A stretch of DNA of 64,000 nt from Rhodospirillaceae bacterium UBA1479 (GCA_002325375.1 DCRZ01000002.1:372001-436000); one strand, 5' to 3'; counted from the stretch's first letter, positions 7,806-18,617 are shown. Numbers and translations are program-made. Notes: generated by a model not told the origin, from the sequence alone.

Positions 7806-9425
7806 ATGGCGCGAATACTCCCTTCATTATTGTTTTTCCTGGCCCTGGCCTGGCTGATCCCCTCGGGGCCGGCCCAGGCCTCGGATGAGGCCCTCCAGGC
7901 GCAGATCGACGCCCTGGGCACGGGCGGGTTCTCCGACACGGCCAAGCAGATTCAGGCCCTCGCGGCTTCCGGCGACGACCGCGTCGTCCCGGCGCTCCAG
8001 GCCCTTCTGGCCGGCAAGCTTTACGTCCGGCCGTCCGACAAGAAAGTCTTCATCACCGAGAAAGCCGAGGGCGGGTTCACCCTGATCGACCCCCTGTCCG
8101 GCAAGGACATGGCCACGTCCGATAGCTTCTCGGTCAAGAAGATCCGCGTGAACAACCGGCTCCGGCGAGAACTGAAGGCCGCCCTCGGCGGGCTGACGCT
8201 GTTGTCCAAAAATCCGGCGGCGCGGCTCAAGGCGGCGGGGGCGGTGTTCAAGTCCCAGGACCCGGACATGCTCGTCCCCCTGGAGGCCGCGATCCTCAAG
8301 GAAACTGAGGACAAGGTGCGGAAGGCGTTGCAGGGTGCCCGCGCCGCCGTGCAGCTGAAATCCGACGTGCCCGAGGCCGACAAGATCGCGGCCCTCAAGC
8401 TGATCGAGGAACGGGGCGACCGCGACGCGCTTTCCGTCGCACTCGCCGCCGCCGCGCAATCGGAGGGTGCGGTGAAGGCCGCTGCCGAGGCCACGGCCAA
8501 ATCCATCCGCCAGAACCTGGAACTGTGGGGTGCCGCGCAGAACGTCTGGTACGGCCTGTCGCTCGGCTCGGTCCTGCTGCTGGCCGCCATCGGCCTGGCC
8601 ATCACCTTCGGCGTCATGGGGGTCATCAACATGGCCCACGGCGAGATGGTGATGATCGGTGCCTATGTGACCTTCATGGTGCAGGAAGTCATCCGCACCT
8701 CCATGCCGGAGATGTTCGCCTATTCCCTGCTGATATCGGTGCCGCTCGCCTTCCTGGTCGCCGGCGCCATCGGGATGGCGGTGGAACGCTGCATCATCCG
8801 ATTTCTCTACGGCCGACCGCTGGAAACCCTGCTCGCGACCTGGGGCCTATCGTTGGTCCTGCAGCAGGCCGTGCGCACCATCTTCGGGCCGTCCAACCGC
8901 GAGGTCGGCACCCCCGATTACATGGCAGGCGCCTTCGAGATCGGCCATCTGACGATCACCTACAACCGGCTGTGGATCATCGTGTTCTCCCTGGTCGTGC
9001 TGTTCGCCCTGATGGCGGTGCTGAAAAAGACCTCGCTCGGCCTGCAGATGCGCGCCGTGACCCAGAACCGCCGCATGGCCGGGGCCATGGGCATCCGCAC
9101 CAGTTGGGTCGACGCTGTGACCTTCGGGCTGGGGTCCGGCATCGCTGGGATTGCCGGCGTGGCGCTCAGCCAGATCGACAACGTCAGCCCCAACCTGGGG
9201 CAAAGCTACATCATCGACAGTTTCATGGTCGTGGTGTTCGGCGGGGTCGGCAATCTGTGGGGTACGCTGGTCGGGGCCATGACCCTGGGCGTCGCCAACA
9301 AGTTCCTTGAACCCTATGCGGGGGCGGTGCTGGGCAAGGTCCTGGTCCTCGTGTTCATCATCCTGTTCATCCAGAAACGTCCACGGGGGCTGTTCGCCCT
9401 CAAGGGCCGGGCGATCGAGACATGA
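7806..9425 (+). CDS. urtB: Urea ABC transporter permease UrtB
   Basis: 539 aa from the ATG at 7806, chosen because it begins a signal-like hydrophobic segment (MARILPSLLFFLALAWLIP). Residues ~25-235 are a soluble, helix-rich, probably periplasmic extension typical of proteobacterial UrtB. The permease core of LivH type begins near residue 240 (WYGLSLGSVLLLAAIGLAIT) with GVMGVINMAHGEMVMIGAY. It forms the membrane channel with UrtC. Its stop overlaps the urtC start (ATGA). The ribosome-binding site is weak, which fits lower expression than urtA. Confidence 0.94.
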   Translation: MARILPSLLFFLALAWLIPSGPAQASDEALQAQIDALGTGGFSDTAKQIQALAASGDDRVVPALQALLAGKLYVRPSDKKVFITEKAEGGFTLIDPLSGKDMATSDSFSVKKIRVNNRLRRELKAALGGLTLLSKNPAARLKAAGAVFKSQDPDMLVPLEAAILKETEDKVRKALQGARAAVQLKSDVPEADKIAALKLIEERGDRDALSVALAAAAQSEGAVKAAAEATAKSIRQNLELWGAAQNVWYGLSLGSVLLLAAIGLAITFGVMGVINMAHGEMVMIGAYVTFMVQEVIRTSMPEMFAYSLLISVPLAFLVAGAIGMAVERCIIRFLYGRPLETLLATWGLSLVLQQAVRTIFGPSNREVGTPDYMAGAFEIGHLTITYNRLWIIVFSLVVLFALMAVLKKTSLGLQMRAVTQNRRMAGAMGIRTSWVDAVTFGLGSGIAGIAGVALSQIDNVSPNLGQSYIIDSFMVVVFGGVGNLWGTLVGAMTLGVANKFLEPYAGAVLGKVLVLVFIILFIQKRPRGLFALKGRAIET

Positions 9426-10561
9426 TGACTCTCAAACTCATTCAAGGCGGCTTCGACCGCCGCACGGCGATCTTCCTGGGGTTGCTGTTCCTGATCGTCG
9501 TCGGGGTTTCGGTCCTCAGCCTGGGCACCGACGCGGACAGCCCGCTGCATGTCTCGTCCTATTCGGTGGCGCTGCTCGGCAAGTATCTCTGCTATGCCCT
9601 GCTCGCCCTATCGGTGGATCTCGTCTGGGGCTTCTGCGGCGTGCTGTCGCTCGGCCATGCGGCGTTCTTCGCGCTCGGCGGCTACGCCATGGGCATGTAC
9701 CTGATGCGCCAGATCGGCACGCGGGGCGTCTATGGCGACCCGATCCTGCCCGACTTCATGGTGTTCCTGAACTACAAGGAACTGCCCTGGTTCTGGTACG
9801 GCTTCGACCAGTTTTGGTTCGCGGCCCTGATGGTCATCGTGGTGCCCGGGGTGCTGGCCTTTGTGTTCGGCTGGTTCGCCTTCCGCTCGCGGGTCACGGG
9901 GGTCTATCTCTCGATCATCACCCAGGCTCTGACCTTCGCCCTGATGCTCGCCTTCTTCCGCAACGATATGGGGTTCGGCGGCAACAACGGCCTGACCGAC
10001 TTCAAGGAAATCCTGGGCTTCGACGTGCAGGCGGATTCAACCCGCGTCGGCCTGCTGGTGGCCTCGGCGGTGGCCTTGGCGCTCGGCTTCATCATCTGCA
10101 AGGCGCTGGTCAATTCCAAGTTCGGCAAGGTGCTGATCGCCGTGCGCGACGCGGAAAGCCGAACCCGCTTCCTGGGCTACCGGCCCGAGAACTACAAGCT
10201 TCTGGTTTGGACGCTCTCGGCCTGCATGGCCGGGGTCGCGGGCGCGCTCTACGTGCCCCAGGTCGGCATCATCAATCCGTCGGAATTCACGCCCGCCAAC
10301 TCCATCGAGGTCGTGATCTGGGTCGCCGTCGGCGGCCGGGGCACTCTGGTGGGGGCGACCGTGGGGGCGATCATCGTCAACTTCGGCAAGACCCTGTTCA
10401 CGGGCATCCTGCCGGAATTCTGGCTGTTCGCCCTGGGCGGGCTGTTCATCGCCGTGACCCTGTTCCTGCCCAAGGGCATCGTCGGCACCTATGACGACTG
10501 GAAGGCCAAGCGCCGCGCGTCCAAGGACGCCGCCGCACCCCAGCCGCAGGAAGGGGATTGA
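9422..10561 (+). CDS. urtC: Urea ABC transporter permease UrtC
   Basis: 379 aa, LivM-type permease. It carries the core WGFCGVLSLGHAAFFALGGY motif near residue 62 and GYRPENYKLLVWTLSA near 253. It pairs with UrtB in the inner membrane. The start overlaps the urtB stop by 4 nt (ATGA), so translation is probably coupled; a second ATG at 9425 is also possible. The C-terminal ~25 residues are charged and cytoplasmic. Confidence 0.95.
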   Translation: MMTLKLIQGGFDRRTAIFLGLLFLIVVGVSVLSLGTDADSPLHVSSYSVALLGKYLCYALLALSVDLVWGFCGVLSLGHAAFFALGGYAMGMYLMRQIGTRGVYGDPILPDFMVFLNYKELPWFWYGFDQFWFAALMVIVVPGVLAFVFGWFAFRSRVTGVYLSIITQALTFALMLAFFRNDMGFGGNNGLTDFKEILGFDVQADSTRVGLLVASAVALALGFIICKALVNSKFGKVLIAVRDAESRTRFLGYRPENYKLLVWTLSACMAGVAGALYVPQVGIINPSEFTPANSIEVVIWVAVGGRGTLVGATVGAIIVNFGKTLFTGILPEFWLFALGGLFIAVTLFLPKGIVGTYDDWKAKRRASKDAAAPQPQEGD

Positions 10562-10565
10562 GCGC

Positions 10566-11312
10566 ATGTCCTTGAAAAGCTCGATCCTCTATCTGGAAAA
10601 CGTCAACGTCTCGTTCGACGGGTTCCGGGCGCTCCGCGATCTGTCGCTGACCGTGAAGCCCGGTGAAATGCGCGCCATCATCGGCCCCAACGGGGCGGGC
10701 AAGACCACGATGATGGACGTCATCACCGGCAAGACCAAACCCGACAACGGCCGCGTGCTGTTCGACGAGACCGTGAACCTGACCCGCCTGGACGAGGCGG
10801 AGATCGCGTCCCTCGGCATCGGCCGCAAGTTCCAGAAGCCGACCGTGTTCGAAAACCACACGGTATGGGACAACCTTGTTCTGGCGCTGAAATCCGGGCG
10901 GCGGGCCTGGGACACCCTGTTCCACATCACGGGCGCCAAGGACCGCAAGGAGATCGAGGATATCCTCGAAATCACCCGCCTGACCCGCGTGAAGGACGAG
11001 GTTTCCGCCAACCTGTCCCATGGCCAGAAGCAATGGCTGGAGATCGGCATGCTGCTGGCTCAGGATCCCAAGCTCCTGCTGGTGGACGAGCCGGTCGCCG
11101 GGATGACCGACGCGGAAACGGAAGAAACTGCCCGCCTGCTGCGTGACATCGCCCAGCGCCATTCCGTGGTCGTGGTCGAACACGACATGACCTTCGTGCG
11201 CGACCTGGACGTCCAGGTCACCGTGCTGCATGAAGGCTCGGCCATCGCCGAGGGTACGCTCGATTACGTCAGCGCCGACGAGCGCGTCATCGAAGTCTAT
11301 CTGGGCCGCTAG
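10566..11312 (+). CDS. urtD: Urea ABC transporter ATPase UrtD
   Basis: 248 aa from the ATG at 10566, 4 nt after urtC, with AGGAAGGGG upstream. LivG-type ATPase: Walker A GPNGAGKTT near residue 40, signature-like NLSHGQKQWLEIGMLL, Walker B LLLVDEPVAGM, and the H-loop in VVVVEHDMTFVRDLD. It powers urea import together with UrtE. The signature NLSHGQKQ rather than LSGGQ is usual for this family. Confidence 0.95.
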   Translation: MSLKSSILYLENVNVSFDGFRALRDLSLTVKPGEMRAIIGPNGAGKTTMMDVITGKTKPDNGRVLFDETVNLTRLDEAEIASLGIGRKFQKPTVFENHTVWDNLVLALKSGRRAWDTLFHITGAKDRKEIEDILEITRLTRVKDEVSANLSHGQKQWLEIGMLLAQDPKLLLVDEPVAGMTDAETEETARLLRDIAQRHSVVVVEHDMTFVRDLDVQVTVLHEGSAIAEGTLDYVSADERVIEVYLGR

Positions 11313-11329
11313 GAAGAGGAAGACGAGAG

Positions 11330-12139
11330 ATGCTTGAAGTCCAAAACGTCGACCTGTTCTACGGCGCCGCCCAGGCCCTTCGCGGTGTCAGCATGAAAGC
11401 CGAGATCGGCAAGGTAACTTGTGTCCTGGGCCGCAACGGCGTCGGCAAGACAAGCCTGCTGCGCGCCATCGTCGGCCATCACCCCATCGCCAATGGCGAC
11501 ATCCTATGGGATGACGCTTCTATCAATGGGCTTGCGACCTTCGACCGGGCACGCCGCGGCATCGCCTACGTGCCCCAGGGGCGGGAAATCTTTCCCCTAC
11601 TGACCGTGCAGGAAAACCTGGAAACGGGCTATGCCGGTCTGCCGGCCAAGCTGCGGTTCATTCCCGACGAGGTGTTCGAACTGTTCCCCGTGCTCAAGGA
11701 CATGTTGAAGCGGCGGGGCGGCGACCTGTCCGGCGGCCAGCAGCAGCAACTGGCCATCGGCCGGGCATTGGTCACGCGGCCGCGCCTGTTGGTTTTGGAC
11801 GAACCCACGGAAGGCATTCAGCCCTCGATCATCAAGGACATCGGCGGCGCCATCAAGTTCCTGCGCGACCGGTCGAACAAGCAGGACGAGGCATCGCCGC
11901 TGCGGGTCTATGATACGCCGCCCCGGGAATCCAACGGGAATACCAACAAGACGGTGAAGGACGCGGTTTCCTACTTGCGCGAGAAAGGGGAAATGGCGAT
12001 CCTGCTGGTCGAACAGTATTTTGATTTCGCCCACGAATTGGCCGACGCCATCACCGTCATGGACCGGGGCGAGGTCATTGTCGCCGGTGACAAGAGCGAG
12101 TTGGACGCGGACGATGTACGACGGCACCTCACCGTCTGA
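11330..12139 (+). CDS. urtE: Urea ABC transporter ATPase UrtE with an internal insertion
   Basis: 269 aa, about 35-40 longer than the usual ~230. LivF-type ATPase: Walker A GRNGVGKTS (~34-42), LSGGQQQQLAIGRAL, Walker B LLVLDEPTEGIQPS, H-loop LLVEQYFDFA. The extra residues (~179-216, from RDRSNKQDEASPLRVYD to KTVKDAVSYL) lie between Walker B and the H-loop, where other UrtE proteins run directly on. Reading frame and motifs stay intact, so the protein should be functional. The last 26 nt overlap ureD, tying import to urease expression. Confidence 0.95.
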   Translation: MLEVQNVDLFYGAAQALRGVSMKAEIGKVTCVLGRNGVGKTSLLRAIVGHHPIANGDILWDDASINGLATFDRARRGIAYVPQGREIFPLLTVQENLETGYAGLPAKLRFIPDEVFELFPVLKDMLKRRGGDLSGGQQQQLAIGRALVTRPRLLVLDEPTEGIQPSIIKDIGGAIKFLRDRSNKQDEASPLRVYDTPPRESNGNTNKTVKDAVSYLREKGEMAILLVEQYFDFAHELADAITVMDRGEVIVAGDKSELDADDVRRHLTV

Positions 12140-12971
12140 CCGGCCCGGCGAAACCCCATCCCTTCAGCGCGCCCGCGGTCGGGCCCGGATCGCGGTCCGG
12201 GCCGACGGTGGCGTCACGCGTCTGGCCGATCTGTATCAGGACGGCTGCGCCAAGCTGCGCCTGCCCAAGGTCTACGGGCCGTCGGCCACTGATCCGGGGG
12301 TCGAGGCGGTGTTGCTGAATACGGCGGGCGGGCTTACGGGCGGGGATGACTATGGGACCGAGGCCCTGGCCGGGCCGGGCGCGGCCCTGACCCTGACCAC
12401 CCAGGCCTGCGAGCGGGTGTACCGGGCGTCTTCGGGCACGGCCCGGGTCGAAACGCGGCTGTCCGCCGATGCCGGGGCGCGGCTGCACTGGCTGCCCCAG
12501 GAAACCATTCTGTTCGACGGCGGGCGGCTGGATCGGTCGCTCGACGTCGACCTTACCGGCGATGCGGCGTTCCTGGCGGTCGAGGCCCTGGTGCTGGGGC
12601 GGGTCGCCTCGGGCGAGACGGTCACCGGCGGCGCGTTCACCGATTCCTGGCGCATCCGCCGGGACGGCAGGTTGATCTTCGCCGACGCGGCGCGGATCGG
12701 CGGCGACATCGATGCCGTGGCCGCAGGACCCGCCACCCTGGCGGGCATGAAGACCGTGGCGACGGTGGTGCTAGCCGCCCCCGGGGCGGAGGATGGATTG
12801 GCCGACGCGCGGGCGGTGCTGGACGCGCTTCCCACGGCGGGGGCGAGTGCCATGCCCGGATTGCTGATCTGCCGTCTGGTCGCCGCTGACGACCGGGCGC
12901 TTCGGGCCGTTCTGGTGCCGCTGCTGAACCTGTTGGCCGGGCGGGCGCTGCCCCGCGTCTGGCACCTCTAG
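12114..12971 (+). CDS. ureD: Urease accessory protein UreD
   Basis: 285 aa from the ATG at 12114, inside the urtE end (26-nt overlap). Conserved family features: LNTAGGLTGGDDY, TTQACERVYRASSGTARVET, and LHWLPQETILFDGGRL. UreD binds apo-urease and, with UreF and UreG, makes the complex that inserts nickel. The rest of the operon follows 27 nt downstream. Confidence 0.94.
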   Translation: MYDGTSPSDRPGETPSLQRARGRARIAVRADGGVTRLADLYQDGCAKLRLPKVYGPSATDPGVEAVLLNTAGGLTGGDDYGTEALAGPGAALTLTTQACERVYRASSGTARVETRLSADAGARLHWLPQETILFDGGRLDRSLDVDLTGDAAFLAVEALVLGRVASGETVTGGAFTDSWRIRRDGRLIFADAARIGGDIDAVAAGPATLAGMKTVATVVLAAPGAEDGLADARAVLDALPTAGASAMPGLLICRLVAADDRALRAVLVPLLNLLAGRALPRVWHL

Positions 12972-12998
12972 ACGTCAAAGAAGATAAAGGGAGGATCC

Positions 12999-13301
12999 AT
13001 GAACCTGACACCCAGAGAAAAGGACAAGCTGCTGATTTCCATGGCGGCGATGGTCGCGCGCAAGCGGCTGGAACGGGGGGTCAAGCTGAACCACCCGGAA
13101 GCCATCGCGCTGATCTCCGACTTCGTGGTCGAGGGGGCCCGCGACGGGCGCACCGTCGCCGACCTGATGGAGGCGGGGGCCCATGTCATCACCCGCGCCC
13201 AGGTCATGGAAGGCATCCCCGAGATGATCCACGACGTGCAGGTCGAAGCGACCTTTCCCGACGGGACCAAGCTGGTCACCGTCCACAACCCGATCCGCTG
13301 A
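12999..13301 (+). CDS. ureA: Urease gamma subunit
   Basis: 100 aa, the standard length. MNLTPREKDKLLISMAAMVARKR at the start and VQVEATFPDGTKLVTVHNPI at the end are near-invariant in UreA. GGGAGG precedes the ATG. Structural subunit of the (UreABC)3 urease. Confidence 0.97.
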   Translation: MNLTPREKDKLLISMAAMVARKRLERGVKLNHPEAIALISDFVVEGARDGRTVADLMEAGAHVITRAQVMEGIPEMIHDVQVEATFPDGTKLVTVHNPIR

Positions 13302-13312
13302 GGGAGGATGCC

Positions 13313-13632
13313 ATGATCCCAGGTGAAATCATCGCGGCCCCCGGCGAGATCGAATTGAACGCGGGCCAGCCGACCGTGACCCTGACCGTCGCCAACACGG
13401 GCGACCGGCCGGTCCAGGTCGGCAGCCACTATCATTTTTACGAAACCAACGGGGCGCTGGACTTCGACCGCGAGAAGGCGCGGGGCATGCGCCTCGACAT
13501 CGCGTCCGGCACGGCCGTGCGGTTCGAGCCGGGCCAGTCCCGCGACGTGACCCTGGTGCCGCTGCTGGGTGCCCGCAAGGTCTACGGTTTCAATCAGAAG
13601 GTCATGGGTGATCTCGACGGGGGGGCGAACTG

Positions 13633-13633
<1 letters not shown>
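13313..13633 (+). CDS. ureB: Urease beta subunit
   Basis: 106 aa. Begins MIPGEIIAAPGEIELNAG and contains VGSHYHFYETNGALDFDREKA and RFEPGQSRDVTLVPL, the hallmark UreB segments. GGGAGG lies upstream of the ATG. The stop shares one base with the ureC start. Confidence 0.97.
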
Positions 13634-15345
<1,712 letters not shown>

Positions 15346-15370
15346 GGCCAGGTGTCGCGACAATGAACAA

Positions 15371-15462
15371 CCCCCTCACCCTGCCCTCTCCCCCTAAAGG
15401 GGGAGAGGGTTACATAGGCTTGGCGCGGCGAAGCCGTGTCTAGCCGAAGTTGGGTGAGGGGG
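15371..15462. repeat. Palindromic intergenic repeat between ureC and ureE
   Basis: Outer arms CCCCCTCACCC (15371-15381) and GGGTGAGGGGG (15452-15462) are perfect complements. Inside are an 11-bp stem (CCCTCTCCCCC, TAAA, GGGGGAGAGGG; 15384-15409) and a smaller GGCTT/AAGCC stem (15417-15435). The RNA would fold as a three-way junction. Similar CCCTCACCC/GGGTGAGGG elements are dispersed in many proteobacterial genomes. Confidence 0.75.
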
Positions 15463-15490
15463 TGACGGTTTGAACAGACGGGAGAGATCG

Positions 15491-16000
15491 ATGCTTCGGG
15501 CAACGGCGCTCAGGCGGAAAGGGGACTGGTCGGGGGCGGCCGCCGATACGGTGGTGTTGGACTTCGACCACCGTCACCGGCGGCGCATGGCCATGACCGG
15601 CGTGAACGGGTTGGCGTTCCTGTTGGATCTGGCCGAGGCCGAGGCCCTGGCCGACGGCGACGGCCTGGTGCTCGACGACGGGCGGCTGGTCGCCGTGTCG
15701 GCGGCGGCGGAACCGCTGGCCGAGGTCACCTGCGACGATACCGATCATCTGGTCCGCGTTGCCTGGCACCTGGGCAACCGGCATCTGCCGACGGAACTGC
15801 TGGGCGACCGTTTGCGCATCCGCCGCGACCATGTGATTGAGGACATGCTGGTCAAGCTGGGGGCGACGGTTTCCCATGTCTCCGCCCCCTTCAATCCGGA
15901 AGGCGGGGCCTACGGCCATGGCCGCACCCATGGCCATGATCACGGCGATGATCATGCCCATGACCATCATCATGGGCATGGAAGCCATTCCCATGGATAG
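15491..16000 (+). CDS. ureE: Urease accessory nickel chaperone UreE
   Basis: 169 aa from the ATG at 15491, with GGGAG 8 nt upstream. The N-terminal domain is followed by the metal-binding domain with VRVAWHLGNRHLPTEL and the conserved LRIRRDHVIEDMLVKLGA. The last ~25 residues are a His/Asp-rich nickel-binding tail (HGRTHGHDHGDDHAHDHHHG). It stores and delivers Ni(II) to UreG/urease. It overlaps ureF by 8 nt. Confidence 0.95.
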   Translation: MLRATALRRKGDWSGAAADTVVLDFDHRHRRRMAMTGVNGLAFLLDLAEAEALADGDGLVLDDGRLVAVSAAAEPLAEVTCDDTDHLVRVAWHLGNRHLPTELLGDRLRIRRDHVIEDMLVKLGATVSHVSAPFNPEGGAYGHGRTHGHDHGDDHAHDHHHGHGSHSHG

Positions 16001-16670
16001 CGGGTCGCTCTACCGCCTGCTCGCCTGGCTGTCGCCGGGCTATCCCGTGGGCGCCTTCGCCTACAGCCACGGCCTGGAATGGGCGGTGGAAACGGGGGCG
16101 GTGGCCGACCGGGCGGGGCTGGAACGCTGGCTGCGCGACCTGCTGGCCCATGGCGGGGCCTGGTCCGACGCCGTGCTGTTCGCCCGCAGCCACGATGCCG
16201 CCGCAGGGGGCGGGGCCGGGGCCGCGCTGGCGGAGATCAACGACCTTGCCGTCGCCTTGTGCCCGTCGTCGGAACGGCGGCTGGAAACCACGGCTCAGGG
16301 CAATGCCTTCCTGCTGGCGACGCGGGCAAGCTGGCCGTGGGACGACGACGATACAGATTTGATCCCCGGCGACTGCGCCTATCCGGTGGCCGTCGCCTGG
16401 GCCGCTGCCGGGCATGGACTGCCTCTGGGCCCGGCCCTGCATGCCTATGTCCATGCCGTGGCGGCGAACCTGATTTCCGCGGGCGTGCGGCTGATTCCCT
16501 TGGGTCAGACCGACGGCCAGCGCGTTTTGGCGGCGTTGGAAGACGCCGTGGCCCAGACGGCCGCCGCAGCCCAAGTTGCCGATCTTGCCGCCCTCGGCGG
16601 CTGCGCCTTTCTTTCCGACGTGGCCGCCATGCGCCACGAAACCCAGTACACGAGGCTTTTCAGATCATGA
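15993..16670 (+). CDS. ureF: Urease accessory protein UreF
   Basis: 225 aa, starting inside the ureE end. LYRLLAWLSPGYPVGAFAYS and HGLEWAVETGAV are family signatures; the C-terminus DVAAMRHETQYTRLFRS is also typical. UreF acts as the GTPase-gating partner of UreG in nickel insertion. Its stop overlaps the ureG ATG (ATGA). Confidence 0.94.
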   Translation: MDSGSLYRLLAWLSPGYPVGAFAYSHGLEWAVETGAVADRAGLERWLRDLLAHGGAWSDAVLFARSHDAAAGGGAGAALAEINDLAVALCPSSERRLETTAQGNAFLLATRASWPWDDDDTDLIPGDCAYPVAVAWAAAGHGLPLGPALHAYVHAVAANLISAGVRLIPLGQTDGQRVLAALEDAVAQTAAAAQVADLAALGGCAFLSDVAAMRHETQYTRLFRS

Positions 16671-17311
16671 CCACATCCCCTCACGGACCCTTGCGGGTCG
16701 GCATCGGCGGGCCCGTCGGCTCCGGCAAGACGGCGCTGATGGAACAACTGTGCCGGAGTTTCAGAGAGACTCACGACATCTGCGCCATCACCAACGACAT
16801 CTATACCAAGGAAGATGCCGAGGCCCTGACACAGCGCGGCGCTCTGGCGCCGGAACGCATCATGGGCGTGGAAACGGGCGGCTGCCCGCACACGGCGATC
16901 CGCGAGGACGCGTCGATCAACCTCGCCGCCGTGGCGGAGATGCGGAAAACCTTTCCGGCCCTCGATCTGATCCTGATCGAAAGCGGCGGCGACAACCTGG
17001 CCGCCACGTTCTCGCCCGAACTGGCCGACATCACCATCTATGTGATCGATGTGTCGGCCGGCGAGGAAATCCCCAGGAAGGGCGGGCCCGGCATCACCCG
17101 ATCGGACCTTCTGGTCATCAACAAGACGGACCTGGCCCCCCATGTCGGGGCGGACCTCGCCGTCATGGACCGCGACGCCAAACGCATGCGCGGCGACCGC
17201 CCCTTCGTGTTCACCAACATGAAGACGGGCGCGGGCGTTCCTGAGATCGTGGAACTGGTGCGCCGCCTGGGCGGTCTTGCCGGAGGCGGAGACCTGCGCG
17301 CCCGATCGTAA
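16667..17311 (+). CDS. ureG: Urease accessory GTPase UreG
   Basis: 214 aa. SIMIBI GTPase: P-loop GGPVGSGKTALME (~14-26), Ni-binding CPH in VETGGCPHTAIRED, ESGGDNLAATFSPEL, and the guanine-specificity NKTD. It provides GTP-driven nickel delivery with UreD, UreE and UreF. It is the last gene of the urt-ure block; 63 bp separate it from the convergent cupin gene. Confidence 0.97.
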   Translation: MTTSPHGPLRVGIGGPVGSGKTALMEQLCRSFRETHDICAITNDIYTKEDAEALTQRGALAPERIMGVETGGCPHTAIREDASINLAAVAEMRKTFPALDLILIESGGDNLAATFSPELADITIYVIDVSAGEEIPRKGGPGITRSDLLVINKTDLAPHVGADLAVMDRDAKRMRGDRPFVFTNMKTGAGVPEIVELVRRLGGLAGGGDLRARS

Positions 17312-17374
17312 ACAGCCGGGGGGCGATCGTTCGCCCGGCACCACATTGCGCCGGGCGGGATCGCGGGCGGACGG

Positions 17375-17791
17375 TCAATCGGCGCCGGCGTCGAAGCCCT
17401 TGGCTTCCTTGCTTTCGTAAAACCCGGCGGTGTTCTGGAACACGTTGGGCTTGCGGTAGATCGCCAGCAGGATGGCGCCCTCGTCGCTGTGGGTTTCGTG
17501 GAAGGACCCTGGCTGACGCCACACATATTGCCCGGCGCGGCAGATGCCGTCGTGATCGTAAAACGACCCCTCAAGCACGTAGGACTGTTCGATTTCCGGG
17601 TGCTTGTGCATGGGCAGGGTCGCGCCCGGCTCCCACTTCAGCAGGCAGGTCATCTCGCCTTTCTCGCGGTCCTCATACAGAACCTTGATCTGGATGCCTT
17701 CGAACTGGCTGGGGCTCCATTCGATTTTCCCGGGATCGACATAGACGGATCCGCCGGGTGTCGGCTCGACCTTCGATTTTCTTGTGGCCAT
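17375..17791 (-). CDS. Cupin-domain protein (ChrR-like)
   Basis: 138 aa from the ATG at 17791, with GGAG upstream. A single beta-barrel with the metal-binding pattern LPMHKHPEIEQSYVLEGSFY followed by PGSFHETHSDEGAILLAIYR. This is the cupin of ChrR-like anti-sigma proteins, but without the N-terminal sigma-binding part. The substrate is unknown. Its promoter region carries several GTTTCC elements shared with the XRE-cupin/DJ-1/TRAP neighbourhood, so it probably belongs to the same regulon. Confidence 0.8.
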   Translation of the reverse strand: MATRKSKVEPTPGGSVYVDPGKIEWSPSQFEGIQIKVLYEDREKGEMTCLLKWEPGATLPMHKHPEIEQSYVLEGSFYDHDGICRAGQYVWRQPGSFHETHSDEGAILLAIYRKPNVFQNTAGFYESKEAKGFDAGAD

Positions 17792-17813
17792 GAGGGGGGT
17801 CTCCAATCAAAAA

Positions 17814-17973
17814 GTTTCCAATAGGGAAACATAATAGGCTGAAGGTTTCCTGCTGTAAAGTTGCCATATGAAAAGTTAGTCAATTGAAAGTAAATAAAAT
17901 TTTACAAAAACCGCAAAATTATTCACGATTGAAGGCTGGAAAATGTTTCCCAAAATATGAACGTTGTTTCCCC
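17814..17973 (-). promoter_or_regulatory. GTTTCC/GGAAAC operator-like cluster in the cupin promoter
   Basis: An inverted repeat GTTTCC-N5-GGAAAC (17814-17830), a GGTTTCCTG (17844-17852), and two direct GTTTCCC copies exactly 21 bp apart (17945 and 17966). The region is A+T-rich and non-coding. The same 8-mer GTTTCCTG recurs at 19270 and 19526 and as its complement at 19411. Confidence 0.5.
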
Positions 17974-18035
17974 GTTCGACGGGGATGGGGGCGGCGCCTG
18001 CCACGCTTCGGCGGTGCGGCCTGGGCGGTTGGGGA

Positions 18036-18617
18036 TTAGTCTTTGCGCTTGGGGGAGTAGACGACGACGAGGGCCTTGGCCTCGCCGTTGATCGCTTCGC
18101 CGCGATGGCGCAGCGTGGAATCGAAATAGATGCTGTCGCCCGGCTCCAGGACCGTCTGTTCCTGATCGATGAAGAACCGGACGCGGCCGCTGATGATGAA
18201 AATGAATTCCTCGCCCTCGTGCTCGAAGCTGATTTCTGCGCCCAGCCGTTCGGGGAAGGTGAACAGGAACGGGTCCATGTGCTTGTTGGGCAGACGGTGG
18301 GCGAGGGCCTTGTAATCGTAGCCAAAGGACGTGCCGCCGCGGATCACCGTGTGGCGTTCGTTGGCGCGGACGATGCAGTGGCGCGGGGACGGGGTGTCGT
18401 CGATGGGGCCGTTGCCGAACAGATCGGCGAGATCCGTCCCCAGGGATTGGCAAATCTTGGCCAGGGACCCGATGGGCGGGATCTTCTTCGAGTTCTCGAT
18501 CTTGGACAGATAGCTTTTTGTGAAACCGGTATGCGCCGCCAATGCCTCAAGGGTCATCTTGCGCGACTTCCTGAGGCTGCGCAGCTTCCCGCCGATTTGA
18601 TCACTGAGTGACGGCAT
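18036..18617 (-). CDS. XRE-family transcriptional regulator with C-terminal cupin sensor
   Basis: 193 aa. The N-terminal ~65 residues are a Cro/C1-type HTH (GGKLRSLRKSRKMTLEALAA, TGFTKSYLSKIENSKKIPP). The C-terminal half is a cupin_2 barrel (ISFEHEGEEFIFIISGRVRF, EPGDSIYFDSTLRHRGEA) that binds a small-molecule effector. These regulators usually control a nearby catabolic or uptake operon. It overlaps the upstream DJ-1-like gene by 17 nt, so the two are co-translated. The GTTTCC-containing sites around the cluster are its most likely operators. Confidence 0.88.
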   Translation of the reverse strand: MPSLSDQIGGKLRSLRKSRKMTLEALAAHTGFTKSYLSKIENSKKIPPIGSLAKICQSLGTDLADLFGNGPIDDTPSPRHCIVRANERHTVIRGGTSFGYDYKALAHRLPNKHMDPFLFTFPERLGAEISFEHEGEEFIFIISGRVRFFIDQEQTVLEPGDSIYFDSTLRHRGEAINGEAKALVVVYSPKRKD

